Shown piece by piece: positions 41,724 through 51,010 of a DNA stretch of 64,000 nucleotides (the first letter of the stretch is position 1; each line of letters opens with the position of its first letter). The stretch comes from CAIKNB01 sp041658705 (GTDB taxonomy: Bacteria > Patescibacteriota > Patescibacteriia > 2-12-FULL-60-25), in the NCBI GenBank assembly GCA_041658705.1, contig JBAZZT010000003.1, forward strand, positions 68,326 to 132,325, in the 5' to 3' direction. The position numbers and the translations under genes were made by a program. The notes under the pieces were generated by a model. The model worked only from the letters and a program-made list of their open reading frames with translations, was not told where the DNA came from and did not search any database.

Positions 41724-43583
41724 ATGTGCGGTCTAAACGGATTTAATTTTCAAGACGCCGCCGCGCTGCATCGGATGCACGCCGCGACCAAGCATCGTGG
41801 TCCCGACGACGAGGGTTTTTTCGAGACCTCGCAGATTTCGCTGGCGCATAACCGTTTGTCCATCATCGACCTCTCGCCAGCCGGTCGCCAGCCTATGACC
41901 ACGCCGGACGGGCGCTTTACCGTCGTCTTCAACGGCGAAATCTATAATTATCGCGAGCTGCGCCAAGAGCTCGAAGCAGTGGGCGAGAAATTCATCTCGC
42001 ACAGCGACACGGAAGTCTTGCTCAAAGCTTTTGCGCGTTGGGGCGAGGCGATGTTGCCGCGTTTGAACGGCATCTTCGCTTTGGCTGTGTGGGATCAGTC
42101 GGAAAGCCGCTTGCTGCTGGCGCGCGATCCGCTCGGCATCAAGCCGCTGTATTATCTTGAGCAAGGCAATAAGCTGATTTTTTCTTCGGAGGTCAAAGGC
42201 ATCTTGGCGCACGGCGTGTCGCGCGGAATAGATCCTGAAGCGCTTAACCTGTATTTTCGTTTCCTGTATGTGCCGGGGCCGCGCAGCATGTTCGCCGGCA
42301 TAAAAAAATTGCAGCCCGGGCATCTGCTCAAACTCCGCGACGGAAAAATCGAGATCAAGCGCTGGTGGGCGTGGGGAGAAGGGGAGTATTTAAAAGATAA
42401 AACTAGCGCGACGCAAGAAGTGCGGCGGCTGTTGCTCCAAGCGGTCAAGCGACAACTCGTCTCCGATCGGCCGCTCGGGGTGTTTTTGTCCGGCGGAGTG
42501 GATTCGTCGAGCGTGCTGGCGGCCATGCGGCAGATACAGCCTTCGGGTACGATCAAGACTTTTTCCGTGGGTTACGCGGCGACGGCTGAAGCTGAAAAAT
42601 ATAATTCAGACGCGGAGCTGGCGCGGCGCACGGCGGATTTTTTCTCGACCGAACATCACGAGGTGACGCTGTCCGGCCGCGATGCGGCGGCCGTGTTCGA
42701 GGATTGCGTTTGGCACATGGACGAGCCGGTCTCGAATCACATCCAGCCGTCCACTTTCGTCTTGGCGCGTTTCGCCAAACCGCAGATCACCGTGGCTTTG
42801 GGCGGCGATGGCGGCGACGAACTCTTCGCGGGTTATGATCGCTACTGGCTCTCCGCTTTCGTCGATCGCGTGCGCGCCATTCCGGCGGCGTTGCGTCCGG
42901 CTTGGTTGTTGGGTTTGATCGAACAGGCGACGGGACGCGGCGGTTTGGCGGATAAAGTCGAACTGGCCCAAGGTTTGGGGCGCTTCTTCGGTTTCATCGG
43001 ACAAAAAATGCCCGAGGCCATGGATTACATCCGTCCCGAGTCGCGGCAGCCTGCTGCCGGCGATGCGGCGTTCGCTCCGTATTTCGCGAGCTTGTGGCGC
43101 GACTTCACTAATCAATTCTTGGCCACCGACATCCAGACTTGGCTGCCCGACGAATCGCTCATCCGCAGCGACAAATTGACCATGGCGCATGGTTTGGAAG
43201 AACGTGTGCCGCTGTTGGATCTTGAGCTGGTGCGCTTCGCTTTCCGTCTGCCTTCGCGGTGGAAATTGAATCGTCGCGGCCAAGGCAAAAAGATCATGCT
43301 CGACGCCATGCGCGACCTGTTGCCGCCGCACGTGCTCGCGGCCAAGAAGCAGGGCTTTTTTTCGCCGGCCGCCAAGTGGCTGCGCGGCGATATGCTGCCG
43401 TTCGCGCGCGAAGTCTTGTCCGACGGTTATTGTCCGGCGAGCGCGGAATATCTTGACCTGAACGCCGTGCGCCGCGATTTGGAAGACCATTTGACCAAGA
43501 AAAAATACGGTCTGAACCGTATTTGGTCAGCTATGACTTTCCAAGTTTGGTTTCGTCGTTTCATGACGCCGGGGATTGAATAA
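41724..43583 (+). CDS. AsnB-type glutamine amidotransferase, copy 2
   Basis: 619 residues. MCGLNGF puts the catalytic Cys at position 2; HRGPDDEGFF near 28 and VFNGEIYNYREL near 71 complete the glutaminase. FLSGGVDSSS near 255 (PP-loop) and GGDGGDELFAGYDRY near 361 complete the synthetase site, so it appears active. Well diverged from copies 1 and 3, so it probably has a different carboxylate substrate. The neighbouring gene is a methyltransferase with its own promoter inside the 3' end of this gene. Confidence 0.87.
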   Translation: MCGLNGFNFQDAAALHRMHAATKHRGPDDEGFFETSQISLAHNRLSIIDLSPAGRQPMTTPDGRFTVVFNGEIYNYRELRQELEAVGEKFISHSDTEVLLKAFARWGEAMLPRLNGIFALAVWDQSESRLLLARDPLGIKPLYYLEQGNKLIFSSEVKGILAHGVSRGIDPEALNLYFRFLYVPGPRSMFAGIKKLQPGHLLKLRDGKIEIKRWWAWGEGEYLKDKTSATQEVRRLLLQAVKRQLVSDRPLGVFLSGGVDSSSVLAAMRQIQPSGTIKTFSVGYAATAEAEKYNSDAELARRTADFFSTEHHEVTLSGRDAAAVFEDCVWHMDEPVSNHIQPSTFVLARFAKPQITVALGGDGGDELFAGYDRYWLSAFVDRVRAIPAALRPAWLLGLIEQATGRGGLADKVELAQGLGRFFGFIGQKMPEAMDYIRPESRQPAAGDAAFAPYFASLWRDFTNQFLATDIQTWLPDESLIRSDKLTMAHGLEERVPLLDLELVRFAFRLPSRWKLNRRGQGKKIMLDAMRDLLPPHVLAAKKQGFFSPAAKWLRGDMLPFAREVLSDGYCPASAEYLDLNAVRRDLEDHLTKKKYGLNRIWSAMTFQVWFRRFMTPGIE

Positions 43584-43604
43584 TTCCGCATTTCCGATTA
43601 ATAT
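43576..43604 (+). promoter_or_regulatory. Promoter at the 3' end of AsnB copy 2
   Basis: TTGAAT (43576-43581) overlapping the AsnB stop, a 17-base spacer, TAATAT (43599-43604), nine bases to ATG 43614. Confidence 0.7.
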
Positions 43605-43613
43605 CTTGCCCAT

Positions 43614-44456
43614 ATGCAGAACCCAGAATTGAAATCTAAAGTCAGGACTTGGTGGAACGACCACCCGTTCGCTTATCTTTTGAGCGTGGACGAAGAAGGC
43701 TCGTGGGAATTTTTCCGCAACGTGGATCGCAAGGTCATGAAGTGGATGTCACCCTGGGCGCATACGCGCTATCCGCTGTTGTCGAATTTGGTGGATTATA
43801 AAGCGCTCAAAGGCAAGCGTGTGTTGGATATCGCCTGCGGCACAGGTTGGACCACGGAGCAATTTGCGCGCGCCGGCGCAATCGTCACGGCCATCGACCT
43901 CACGCCTAACGCCGTCGAGCTGACCAAAAAGAGATTGGCGCTTTACGGTTTGCAGGCGACCGTGCTCGAAGCCGACGCCGAACATCTGCCGTTCCCCGAC
44001 GAATCTTTCGATTACGTCATGGCCTGGGGCTGTCTCATGCACACGCCCGACACCGAAGGCGCCATCCGCGAGATTCGCCGTGTGCTCGTACCCGGCGGCA
44101 AAGGCGGCGCTATGATGTACAACAAAAATTCCATCCATTGGCGCTGGGCGTTGTGGTTCGGCAAAGGCATCCTGCAAGGCAAGCTGCTCAAGCTGAAACC
44201 GCAGCAGTTGGCCAACCGTTACACCGACGGCGCCGATGTGGGCGGTAATATGCTGACCAAGTTCTTCACGCCCGAGGAGTTCGACAAAATGTTCTCGATC
44301 TTCAAGAGCCGCTCGGTCAAGATCTACGACCGACCTGAAGTCTGCGACAGCTTACCCACGCGGCGTTTGCCCTTAGGCAAATTCCTGCCGCGCTTCATCA
44401 AGACTTGGATCGCTTACCGTTTCGGGCAGACCGCCTGGATTGAATACGAAAAATAA
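43614..44456 (+). CDS. Class I SAM-dependent methyltransferase
   Basis: 280 residues. VLDIACGTGWTTEQFARAG near 71 (motif I), TAIDLTPNAVELTKKRL (motif II), HLPFPDESFDYVMAWGCLMHTPD near 124 and VLVPGGKGGAMMY. The Gly-Thr-Gly variant is normal in this family. An N-terminal WWNDHPFAYLLSVDEEGSWEFF segment is shared by methyltransferases of polysaccharide loci. It shares one base with the next start (TAATG), so it leads a coupled methyltransferase-methyltransferase-glycosyltransferase-methyltransferase run. Confidence 0.82.
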   Translation: MQNPELKSKVRTWWNDHPFAYLLSVDEEGSWEFFRNVDRKVMKWMSPWAHTRYPLLSNLVDYKALKGKRVLDIACGTGWTTEQFARAGAIVTAIDLTPNAVELTKKRLALYGLQATVLEADAEHLPFPDESFDYVMAWGCLMHTPDTEGAIREIRRVLVPGGKGGAMMYNKNSIHWRWALWFGKGILQGKLLKLKPQQLANRYTDGADVGGNMLTKFFTPEEFDKMFSIFKSRSVKIYDRPEVCDSLPTRRLPLGKFLPRFIKTWIAYRFGQTAWIEYEK

Positions 44457-45250
44457 TGGCCGTAAATCCCTATTCCGCCGCCCTGGACCAAGCTTTTGCA
44501 GAGCTGGGGAAATTAGCGCAAAGCGAAAGATCCGAAGCGCGCCGCTTAGCGCAGACTTTGGAGTTGCTGGATAGGACGGGAGGATTGCGGGACAAGAAGG
44601 TGCTTGAGCTCGGTTCGTCGATCGGCGTGCTGCTCGTGGCTTTAGGCAAACTCGGCGCGCAGGCGCAGGGTTTGGATAAATTCGTCTTCCCCGAAACCCA
44701 CGACAGCCCATTCCGCCTCTCGCTGCAGGATTTTGAGCAGGCGAGCGCCGTGTGGAAAAACAACAACGTGAGCCTCTTGCCGCATGATTTGGCCGAGAGA
44801 TTGCCCTTTGCCGACGGCACCTTTGACGTCGTGGTGTGCAACGCGGTCATCGAACACATCCATGGCATCCACAAGCAACTGTTCCAAGAAGTGCGGCGCG
44901 TTTTGAAGCCCGGCGGACGCTTCGTCTTCACCACGCCCAATCTCGCCATGTTGCTGAAGCGCGTACGTTTTATCTTCGGCCGTTCGCCCAACTGGGACAT
45001 CCAGGATTATTTCAAGCAGGCGGCGCAGTTCACGGGACACATCAGGGAGTTCACGGTGCCTGAATGCCGCCGGATGCTCGCCTGGTCCGGCTTCGGCGGG
45101 ATAAAAGTTTATTCGCGTCCCACCTATTTTTCTTGGCGTCAGTTGAAGATGCCTAAGCTGTGGCACCGCCTGCTCTTGCAGGGCGTCTCGCTCATCTCGC
45201 CTGACATGGGCGACCTGATTTTTGCTATCGGCCGTAAGCCGCAAAGTTGA
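44456..45250 (+). CDS. Class I SAM-dependent methyltransferase
   Basis: 264 residues. VLELGSSIGVLLVALGKLG near 46 is a slightly unusual motif I (GSSIG rather than GCGxG). FADGTFDVVVCNAVIEHIHGIH near 120 and LKPGGRFVFTTPN follow. The motif I change could affect cofactor binding, though the rest is normal. ATG overlaps the upstream stop by one base; the downstream glycosyltransferase starts after one base. Confidence 0.78.
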   Translation: MAVNPYSAALDQAFAELGKLAQSERSEARRLAQTLELLDRTGGLRDKKVLELGSSIGVLLVALGKLGAQAQGLDKFVFPETHDSPFRLSLQDFEQASAVWKNNNVSLLPHDLAERLPFADGTFDVVVCNAVIEHIHGIHKQLFQEVRRVLKPGGRFVFTTPNLAMLLKRVRFIFGRSPNWDIQDYFKQAAQFTGHIREFTVPECRRMLAWSGFGGIKVYSRPTYFSWRQLKMPKLWHRLLLQGVSLISPDMGDLIFAIGRKPQS

Positions 45251-45251
45251 T

Positions 45252-46073
45252 ATGTCCGACAAGATTCAAGCTAGCGCGACCATGCTTACTTATAATAACG
45301 CGGCGACGGTCGCCAAGGCTTTGGAATCGGTAGCGGAGTTCGAGGATATCCTGGTCTTGGATGGGGGCAGTACGGATGGGACTTTGGAGATCGCACGGAG
45401 TTTCGGGGCGCGCATCGAAAAACAATCCGATGCGCCAGGCAAAATCAGCGATTTTACCCAGGTACGCAAAAGATCGTTCGAGCTGGCCAAGTTCGACCGC
45501 GTGATGTACATCGACTCCGATGAATTGGCGGATCCTGAACTCAAGACGGAATTCAGACGCCTCGCGTCAGCCGACGAGTTCAGCGCTTTCCGCGTGTCGC
45601 GCGTGCCGGTGATTGAGGGCCAGATCATCAAATATAGTCCGTTCTTGCCGGACTGGAGCATCCGCTCGGTGGATCGGCGGACTGCGCATTGGGCAGAGAA
45701 AAAACGTGTGCATGAACATTTCAAGTTAGACCCGGGCGTCAAGCTGGTCGATCTGCGCGGCTCCTTGTTGATTCCGTGGGAGTCAGCGGAAAAATATCGT
45801 GCGCGCGACAGGTATTATTTATCCCTGGCTTTCACCAAAGACCAGACCGGGCGCTCGACTTTGCGCCGCTTGGCGCAGACTTTGGCCAAGAATATTTTTT
45901 TGGCCGTCAAGTCGCTGCTGGTCTGGATGTATTACGCGATCAGATACGGCCGCACCGGCGCTGTCATGCCCTGGAGATACGAATGGCGTTTCATCCGATA
46001 TTATCTGCTCATCATGCAGGAGCGGTTCAAACAATATGTCAAAGGATCTGGCTATAAACCGCCTACCGCCTGA
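45252..46073 (+). CDS. Glycosyltransferase family 2
   Basis: 273 residues from ATG 45252. GT-A fold: SATMLTYNNAATVAKALESV at the start, DILVLDGGSTDGTLEIARSFGA near 36, and the metal-binding D-x-D-like MYIDSDELADPEL near 90. Similar to WaaE/KdtX-type family 2 enzymes (beta-glycosyl transfer to a glycan core). The only clear GT-A enzyme in the window. It overlaps the following methyltransferase by 38 bases. Confidence 0.82.
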   Translation: MSDKIQASATMLTYNNAATVAKALESVAEFEDILVLDGGSTDGTLEIARSFGARIEKQSDAPGKISDFTQVRKRSFELAKFDRVMYIDSDELADPELKTEFRRLASADEFSAFRVSRVPVIEGQIIKYSPFLPDWSIRSVDRRTAHWAEKKRVHEHFKLDPGVKLVDLRGSLLIPWESAEKYRARDRYYLSLAFTKDQTGRSTLRRLAQTLAKNIFLAVKSLLVWMYYAIRYGRTGAVMPWRYEWRFIRYYLLIMQERFKQYVKGSGYKPPTA

Positions 46074-46782
46074 ATTCGCGTCTCTCGCGGGTAAGCTTTT
46101 GAGCAGCCGGGTGTATCCGGAATTTTTTCCGTTGCGCGGCGACGAGCGCGTCTTGAACATCGGTTGCGGCGACGGTCCGCAGATCGCGATTTACGCCGGA
46201 CGCTTTGCGCACATGACATGTTTGGATATCCAAACGCAGCGTCTCGAAAAATCCCGCGCCTTGTCCCAAGCTTTAGGTTTGAACAACCTTGATTTCATCC
46301 AGACCAACGTGGAACAGATTCCGTTGTCGGATGCGTCATACGACGTCATCTTGGCCATCGACATCATCGAGCACGTGGAGCATCCGGAGCGGCTGTTGGC
46401 TGAAGCGCGGCGCTTGCTCAAGCCGGGCGGAAAGATGCTCATGACTTTTCCGGCTATGCATGACAGATTCGTGGAGACTTTGTCTTGGCTGCGCCATTTC
46501 GGTAAAGCGCGAACGGCCAAAATCGCATGGCATCCGGATGATCATGCGCACGAGTTGCCGGTGCGCGAGTGGCGCAAAAAATGCGAGCAAGCCGGTTTCA
46601 TCTTCGAATCCAGCCGCGCCACCACGCTTTTCCCGCCGCTGCACCTGTACGGCGTGCCGCGCTTCTGGTTTTCGAACGGATTGATCCACGCTGTCGATTC
46701 CAACCTCGCGCGCCTGCCAGGACTTCAAAATCTCGGGCAAACTGTTATGATGAGTTTTGGCAAGAAAGAAGCTGGAAGCTAG
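46036..46782 (+). CDS. Class I SAM-dependent methyltransferase
   Basis: 248 residues from ATG 46036, inside the end of the GT2 gene; an open frame continues upstream to 45799 but is shadow. VLNIGCGDGPQIAIYAGRF near 37 (motif I), ILAIDIIEHVEHPERLL near 104, LLKPGGKMLMTFPA. The C-terminal 60 residues include an aromatic membrane-facing stretch (FPPLHLYGVPRFWF). The stop codon TAG is the first TAG of a GAAGCTGGAAGCTAG-word repeat, so the last residues (EAGS) are repeat-encoded. Confidence 0.8.
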   Translation: MSKDLAINRLPPEFASLAGKLLSSRVYPEFFPLRGDERVLNIGCGDGPQIAIYAGRFAHMTCLDIQTQRLEKSRALSQALGLNNLDFIQTNVEQIPLSDASYDVILAIDIIEHVEHPERLLAEARRLLKPGGKMLMTFPAMHDRFVETLSWLRHFGKARTAKIAWHPDDHAHELPVREWRKKCEQAGFIFESSRATTLFPPLHLYGVPRFWFSNGLIHAVDSNLARLPGLQNLGQTVMMSFGKKEAGS

Positions 46783-46847
46783 AATCTAGAAGCTGGAAGT
46801 TGGAAGCTAGAATTCAAGATTCTAGCTTCTAGATTCCAGATTCAAGT
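46768..46847. repeat. Word-repeat hairpin (GAAGCTAGAATCTAG type)
   Basis: Imperfect tandem AGAAGCTGGAAGCTAG words on the left are inverted as CTAGCTTCTAGATTCC words on the right (about 46819-46847). It begins inside the upstream gene and includes its stop codon. Confidence 0.8.
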
Positions 46848-46870
46848 CCCCCAGCTTCTTGTTTCCCCGC

Positions 46871-48001
46871 ATGAAAATCAACTACATCACCGAGGCTCGG
46901 TTTCCCACGGAAAAAGCGCATGGCTGGCAGATCGCCAAGATGTGCGAGGCTTTTGCTGAACTTGGGCACGAGGTCGAGCTGGTCATTCCCGACAGACGCA
47001 ATACCATCACTCAAACGGCGCAAGAGTTTTATAAGTTGAAAGTCGATTTCAAGATTACGCGCTTGCCGGTGTTCGATGCTTTGGCCATCGCCTGGCTGCC
47101 GCGTCTGCCGGCGTTCATCTTGACCGAGATTTCTTTTTTGCGCGCCGTGCGGCGTTGGGCCAAAACGCAGCCGCCGGGAAAAGCTTTGGCCTTCACACGC
47201 GACCAATTTTTGGCTCATGTCTTGAGGCGAACGGATTGGACGCGTGCTTTCGAGGTGCATGACATCACGCCGCGTTTTTTTTGGCTGCATAAAAGATTGG
47301 CGCGCGTGCTTGATTTCATCGTCACGACCAACGAATGGAAAAAACGCGAGATAGAGAAACGCTGGGGCAAGCGCAGGGCAAAAATAATTTCTTTGCCTAA
47401 CGCCATAGACCTTGTGCCGTATCGCGACATGCCGGATAAGGCCGAGTCGAAAAAATCCTTAGGCTGGAGTGAAAACAAAAAATACGTCCTCTACACCGGA
47501 CATCTGTACGCTTGGAAAGGCGTTTACGTCTTGGCCGAGGCCTCGAAGTTTTTGCCCGCCGACGTACAGATCGTGATGGTGGGCGGAACGCCTGAAGATC
47601 ATGCCCACTTGCAGACGTATCTCACAGAACACGCATTGGATAAAGTGACGCTGGTGCCGCACGTGGCGCATGAAAAACTCATGCTTTACATGGCGGCCGC
47701 GGATTGTTATGTGTTGCCCAACTCCGCCAAGTATTGGCATTCGCTATACACGACTTCGCCCATCAAACTGTGGGAATATCTGGCCGCCAGACGGCCGCTC
47801 GTCGCGAGCGATCTACCGAGCATCCGCGAACTAGTCAACGAGACGGAAGTGATTTACGTCGTTCCCGATGATCCGCAAGCGCTGGCCCGCGGAATCGACC
47901 AAGCCTTGCGCGACGAACCCGGCAAAGTCGAAGCCGGATGGACGAGAGTGAGCCGGCAGACCTGGCGCAGCCGAGCGGAAAAAATCATGCAAGCCGTATG
48001 A
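46871..48001 (+). CDS. Glycosyltransferase family 4
   Basis: 376 residues from ATG 46871. EARFPTEKAHGWQIAKMCEAF at the start (GT-B acceptor half with His-Gly), LYTGHLYAWKGVYVLAEA near 210, and an aromatic donor loop around PNSAKYWHSLYTTSPIKLWEYLAARRPLVASDLPS near 285 in place of the usual EGLG motif, as in several GT4 sub-families. The stop overlaps the flippase start (ATGA), so assembly and export are coupled. Confidence 0.8.
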   Translation: MKINYITEARFPTEKAHGWQIAKMCEAFAELGHEVELVIPDRRNTITQTAQEFYKLKVDFKITRLPVFDALAIAWLPRLPAFILTEISFLRAVRRWAKTQPPGKALAFTRDQFLAHVLRRTDWTRAFEVHDITPRFFWLHKRLARVLDFIVTTNEWKKREIEKRWGKRRAKIISLPNAIDLVPYRDMPDKAESKKSLGWSENKKYVLYTGHLYAWKGVYVLAEASKFLPADVQIVMVGGTPEDHAHLQTYLTEHALDKVTLVPHVAHEKLMLYMAAADCYVLPNSAKYWHSLYTTSPIKLWEYLAARRPLVASDLPSIRELVNETEVIYVVPDDPQALARGIDQALRDEPGKVEAGWTRVSRQTWRSRAEKIMQAV

Positions 48002-49365
48002 AGAATGTCTTTTCCAGCATCGCCACGGGCTCGGTGGTAATCACGGCTTCTCGTGCGATGCTTAAAGTTTTGTCCTTCGGCAGTTATGTCCTGGTCCTGC
48101 AGCGTTTGTCGCTGCATGATTACGGCGTGGTGAGTTTGGCGCTGTCCATTTCGGGACCGGTCTTGGCTTTGAGCGGTTTGGGCTTGGATGACCTCTTGTC
48201 GTCGAACGGCGCCCGCGCGCGCGGCGAAGGCAAAGCAGAAGAGTTTGCGCATACGCTGCGCGGTTTCGTCTACGTGAAATTCGCGATCCTGGTCGCGATC
48301 ACGATTGCGCTGATTTTCGGCAGGACGCTGTTGGGCGACAAGTATCGCGATCTTTTGGAACAATTTTTCATCCCGCTCATCGCCTGGATTTGGGTCGTCA
48401 ACATCCGTTGGTTGGCGGATATGCTGTTGCAGATGCGCGAGCTGTTCACGCGTTACGCCAAAGCTAACGTGATCGAGAATTCCGTGCGCTTGTGCGTGGT
48501 CATCGGCTTGTATCTGACCGACCGCATCGATATCTCGACGGTCATCTGGTCTTACGTGGCGGCTAAGCTCATCGCCTCGTTTTTTACCTTGGGCATCGTG
48601 CGCGGGACGCTGGGTCGGGAGCGGCACTTCGTACGCTCGTTGAAAGATTATTGGCAGTTCATCCGAACCAAAGGTTTTTGGGAAATCATCCGCATGCAGA
48701 TCGGTAGCCTGTTGTCCGGGGTAGGCATGTGGATCGTCGGGTTCATCCTGGGCCTCGAGGCAGTCGCCGTCTACTCATTCGTCTCGATCATGAATTCACT
48801 GGTTAGCCAGATGACTCCATTTCGACAGATACTTTATCCCATCATGGCGCGCTTGAGTCCCGAGGCAGCGGCCAGCAGCTTCACTGCGCGGCGCATGTCC
48901 AAATATTCGTTTTGGCTGGCCGCGGCGCTCATTCCGCTCTCGATGATCGTCGCCCCGATAGGCATCGGCATCTTCGTCCCCAAATATCTGCCGGCCATTC
49001 CAGTCTTTTATCTCATGGTCTGGACCCAACTCCTGGTGGCCGCGACCGTGAGCCACGGGCCGTTCATGTATGCCAGGAACGAACAGAAATATATGCTTGG
49101 GCTGTCGTTTTTCGGCATGCTCTCGTCTTTGACGCTGGCTCCGCTGTTGATTTGGCTCATGGGACTTTACGGCGCGGTGCTGGAAAACCATATCTCGGGA
49201 ACCATCATCGCTTACTTGCGCGAACGCCGCTTGAGGAAAAAACACGCCATCACGACTTTCAGCTTCCGTGATCTGTTCGTGTTCGATAAGACCGACCGCG
49301 AATTTCTGCGCCGCTTCGGTGAGTTCATCCATCTCAAGCTAAAAACCAAGCTTTCGCGGGGTTAG
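47998..49365 (+). CDS. Polysaccharide flippase (Wzx-type, MOP superfamily)
   Basis: 455 residues from ATG 47998, overlapping the GT4 stop. Twelve or so membrane segments with few charged residues in them; the N-terminal pattern (SIATGSVVITASRAMLKVLSFGSYVLVLQRLS) is that of the polysaccharide biosynthesis/MATE-like flippases. It moves the lipid-linked repeat unit to the outer face of the membrane, upstream of the ligase or polymerase steps proposed for 4639 and 22939. It is the only flippase seen in the window, which supports one main pathway. Confidence 0.82.
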   Translation: MKNVFSSIATGSVVITASRAMLKVLSFGSYVLVLQRLSLHDYGVVSLALSISGPVLALSGLGLDDLLSSNGARARGEGKAEEFAHTLRGFVYVKFAILVAITIALIFGRTLLGDKYRDLLEQFFIPLIAWIWVVNIRWLADMLLQMRELFTRYAKANVIENSVRLCVVIGLYLTDRIDISTVIWSYVAAKLIASFFTLGIVRGTLGRERHFVRSLKDYWQFIRTKGFWEIIRMQIGSLLSGVGMWIVGFILGLEAVAVYSFVSIMNSLVSQMTPFRQILYPIMARLSPEAAASSFTARRMSKYSFWLAAALIPLSMIVAPIGIGIFVPKYLPAIPVFYLMVWTQLLVAATVSHGPFMYARNEQKYMLGLSFFGMLSSLTLAPLLIWLMGLYGAVLENHISGTIIAYLRERRLRKKHAITTFSFRDLFVFDKTDREFLRRFGEFIHLKLKTKLSRG

Positions 49366-49412
49366 AAGCTTGCTTTACGGGTCTTGATGTATTAATATCC
49401 CCTGGAATCGAT

Positions 49413-49503
49413 GAGCAATAACCAATCACCAATAATCAATAAACAATAACCATTAACCGATCAGTCACCGAAATTGGATATTGATTATTGTTTATTGCTT
49501 ATT
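49413..49503. repeat. Word-repeat inverted pair (AATAATCAATAAACAATAACC type)
   Basis: Left arm 49414-49450, right arm about 49474-49500, with the same words as the arms around the four-helix-bundle gene at 28980, but here without an enclosed gene. Confidence 0.8.
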
Positions 49504-49513
49504 TATCCCTCCT

Positions 49514-50998
49514 ATGGCGAATAAAGAGACCATGTACGAAAAGACCACTGGCGCGCTGTATGGATCGCTGTTCACGGCGTACGACGAACAGAAATTCGAT
49601 GAGTCGGCGGCATTGTTCGAGACGCGGCATAAGCACTGGGGCATAGACCTCGAATGGTTCAAAAGCAAAAGCTGCTTGGATGCGGGCTGCGGCGGCGGCC
49701 GTTACTTGGTCGCTTTGGCGCGTTTGGGTGCGAGCCAAGTCACGGGCATCGACATCAGCCAGCCGGCGGTCGACGCGGCCAACGCCAGATTACGATCGCG
49801 TGGCCTCTCGAACGTCGCTTTGGCGCGCCTCGGTTCGGTTTTGGAACTGCCCGTCGCGAACGCTTCTTTCGACTACGTCGTGTCATCTGGCGTGATCCAT
49901 CATACGCCAAACCCGAAGAAAGGTTTCGACGAACTCACGCGCGTGCTCAAACCGGGCGGTAAACTTTTTCTTTCGGTCTACGGCCGCGGCGGTTTGTTTT
50001 GGATGGTCAACGACATCGGGCGCTTGATCGCGCGCATCGTGCCGTTCGCTTGGATGGAGGCGTTTTGGAAAGCGCTCGGCGTACCGGCCAACAAGCGTTA
50101 CAACTACATGGACAACCTGTACGTGCCGTATTGCGCCAGGTTCACGCAGAGAGAAATCCTCAAATGGCTAGCGGATGCCGGATATGAGAACGTCAGACGT
50201 CTTAAGTTCGAACGCTATGATTACGCCAAGCTCTGGTCACGCTTCATGTACGGTGAGGGTTGGCTGCAATTCTACGCGGATAAAAAATCATATGTTCATG
50301 TGCCGCGCTCTGAAATGAAATATATTCCGCAAGACGAGATGAAGGCGCATTTCAATGAAATCAAGTATGAATGGAAAACCCACACCAGCTGGTTCTTGCG
50401 TGACGGCATCTTGGAAGAACTTGTCGCTCCCTTGGCCAAAGACAGCTTGATAGTGGATTTGGGATGCGGCAGCGGTGAAACCGAGAGGCGGCTGGCCGCA
50501 GCAGGTTATACGAATTTAGTGGGCGTGGATATCTGTAATTTTTTTCAGGCAGGGAATTTCGGTTACTTGCGTGAATTCCACGAAAAGAACCTATCGCTTG
50601 ACGAGTTGCCTATCGCATCCGATTCGGCAGATGTGGTTTTATGCATTCAGACTTTGGAACATCTTGAGAATCCCTGGCACTGCGCGCGCGAGATGTTGCG
50701 GGTGGCGAAGCCAGGAGCATTGATCGTGGTCGGTTTGCCGAATTCGCTTAGTTTGATCAATCGGCTCAAATTTCTGTTTACCGGCGACGTCGACAATTAT
50801 TCGGTGAATAATTGGCATGTAGCTTGGTTTTCCAAAAGTTTATTTCTGAAATTATGGTCGGGTAAGGTCATAATCAAACGCAAGTGTTGTTCCATCGGTT
50901 ATATTAAGTTGTTCAATCGGAAAATCGTATTCTCCGGCAAGACTCTGTTGGGCAAACTGCTCTCCAGAAAAATCGCTTACGTCCTAGTCAAACTTTGA
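49514..50998 (+). CDS. Tandem SAM-dependent methyltransferase fusion
   Basis: 494 residues from ATG 49514. Residues 1 to about 265 are a methyltransferase (CLDAGCGGGRYLVALARLG near 55) closely related to the whole protein encoded next door at 51011, including the shared ending FERYDYxKxW...GEGWLQ..ADKK. From about residue 300 a second, unrelated methyltransferase follows (VDLGCGSGETERRL near 315, LCIQTLEHLENPW near 377, with a basic C-terminus). The second half uses more A/T-rich codons. It looks like a duplicated methyltransferase joined at its old stop to another domain. The two domains may methylate two positions of one sugar. Confidence 0.82.
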   Translation: MANKETMYEKTTGALYGSLFTAYDEQKFDESAALFETRHKHWGIDLEWFKSKSCLDAGCGGGRYLVALARLGASQVTGIDISQPAVDAANARLRSRGLSNVALARLGSVLELPVANASFDYVVSSGVIHHTPNPKKGFDELTRVLKPGGKLFLSVYGRGGLFWMVNDIGRLIARIVPFAWMEAFWKALGVPANKRYNYMDNLYVPYCARFTQREILKWLADAGYENVRRLKFERYDYAKLWSRFMYGEGWLQFYADKKSYVHVPRSEMKYIPQDEMKAHFNEIKYEWKTHTSWFLRDGILEELVAPLAKDSLIVDLGCGSGETERRLAAAGYTNLVGVDICNFFQAGNFGYLREFHEKNLSLDELPIASDSADVVLCIQTLEHLENPWHCAREMLRVAKPGALIVVGLPNSLSLINRLKFLFTGDVDNYSVNNWHVAWFSKSLFLKLWSGKVIIKRKCCSIGYIKLFNRKIVFSGKTLLGKLLSRKIAYVLVKL

Positions 50999-51010
50999 TT
51001 TTGCGAACAT

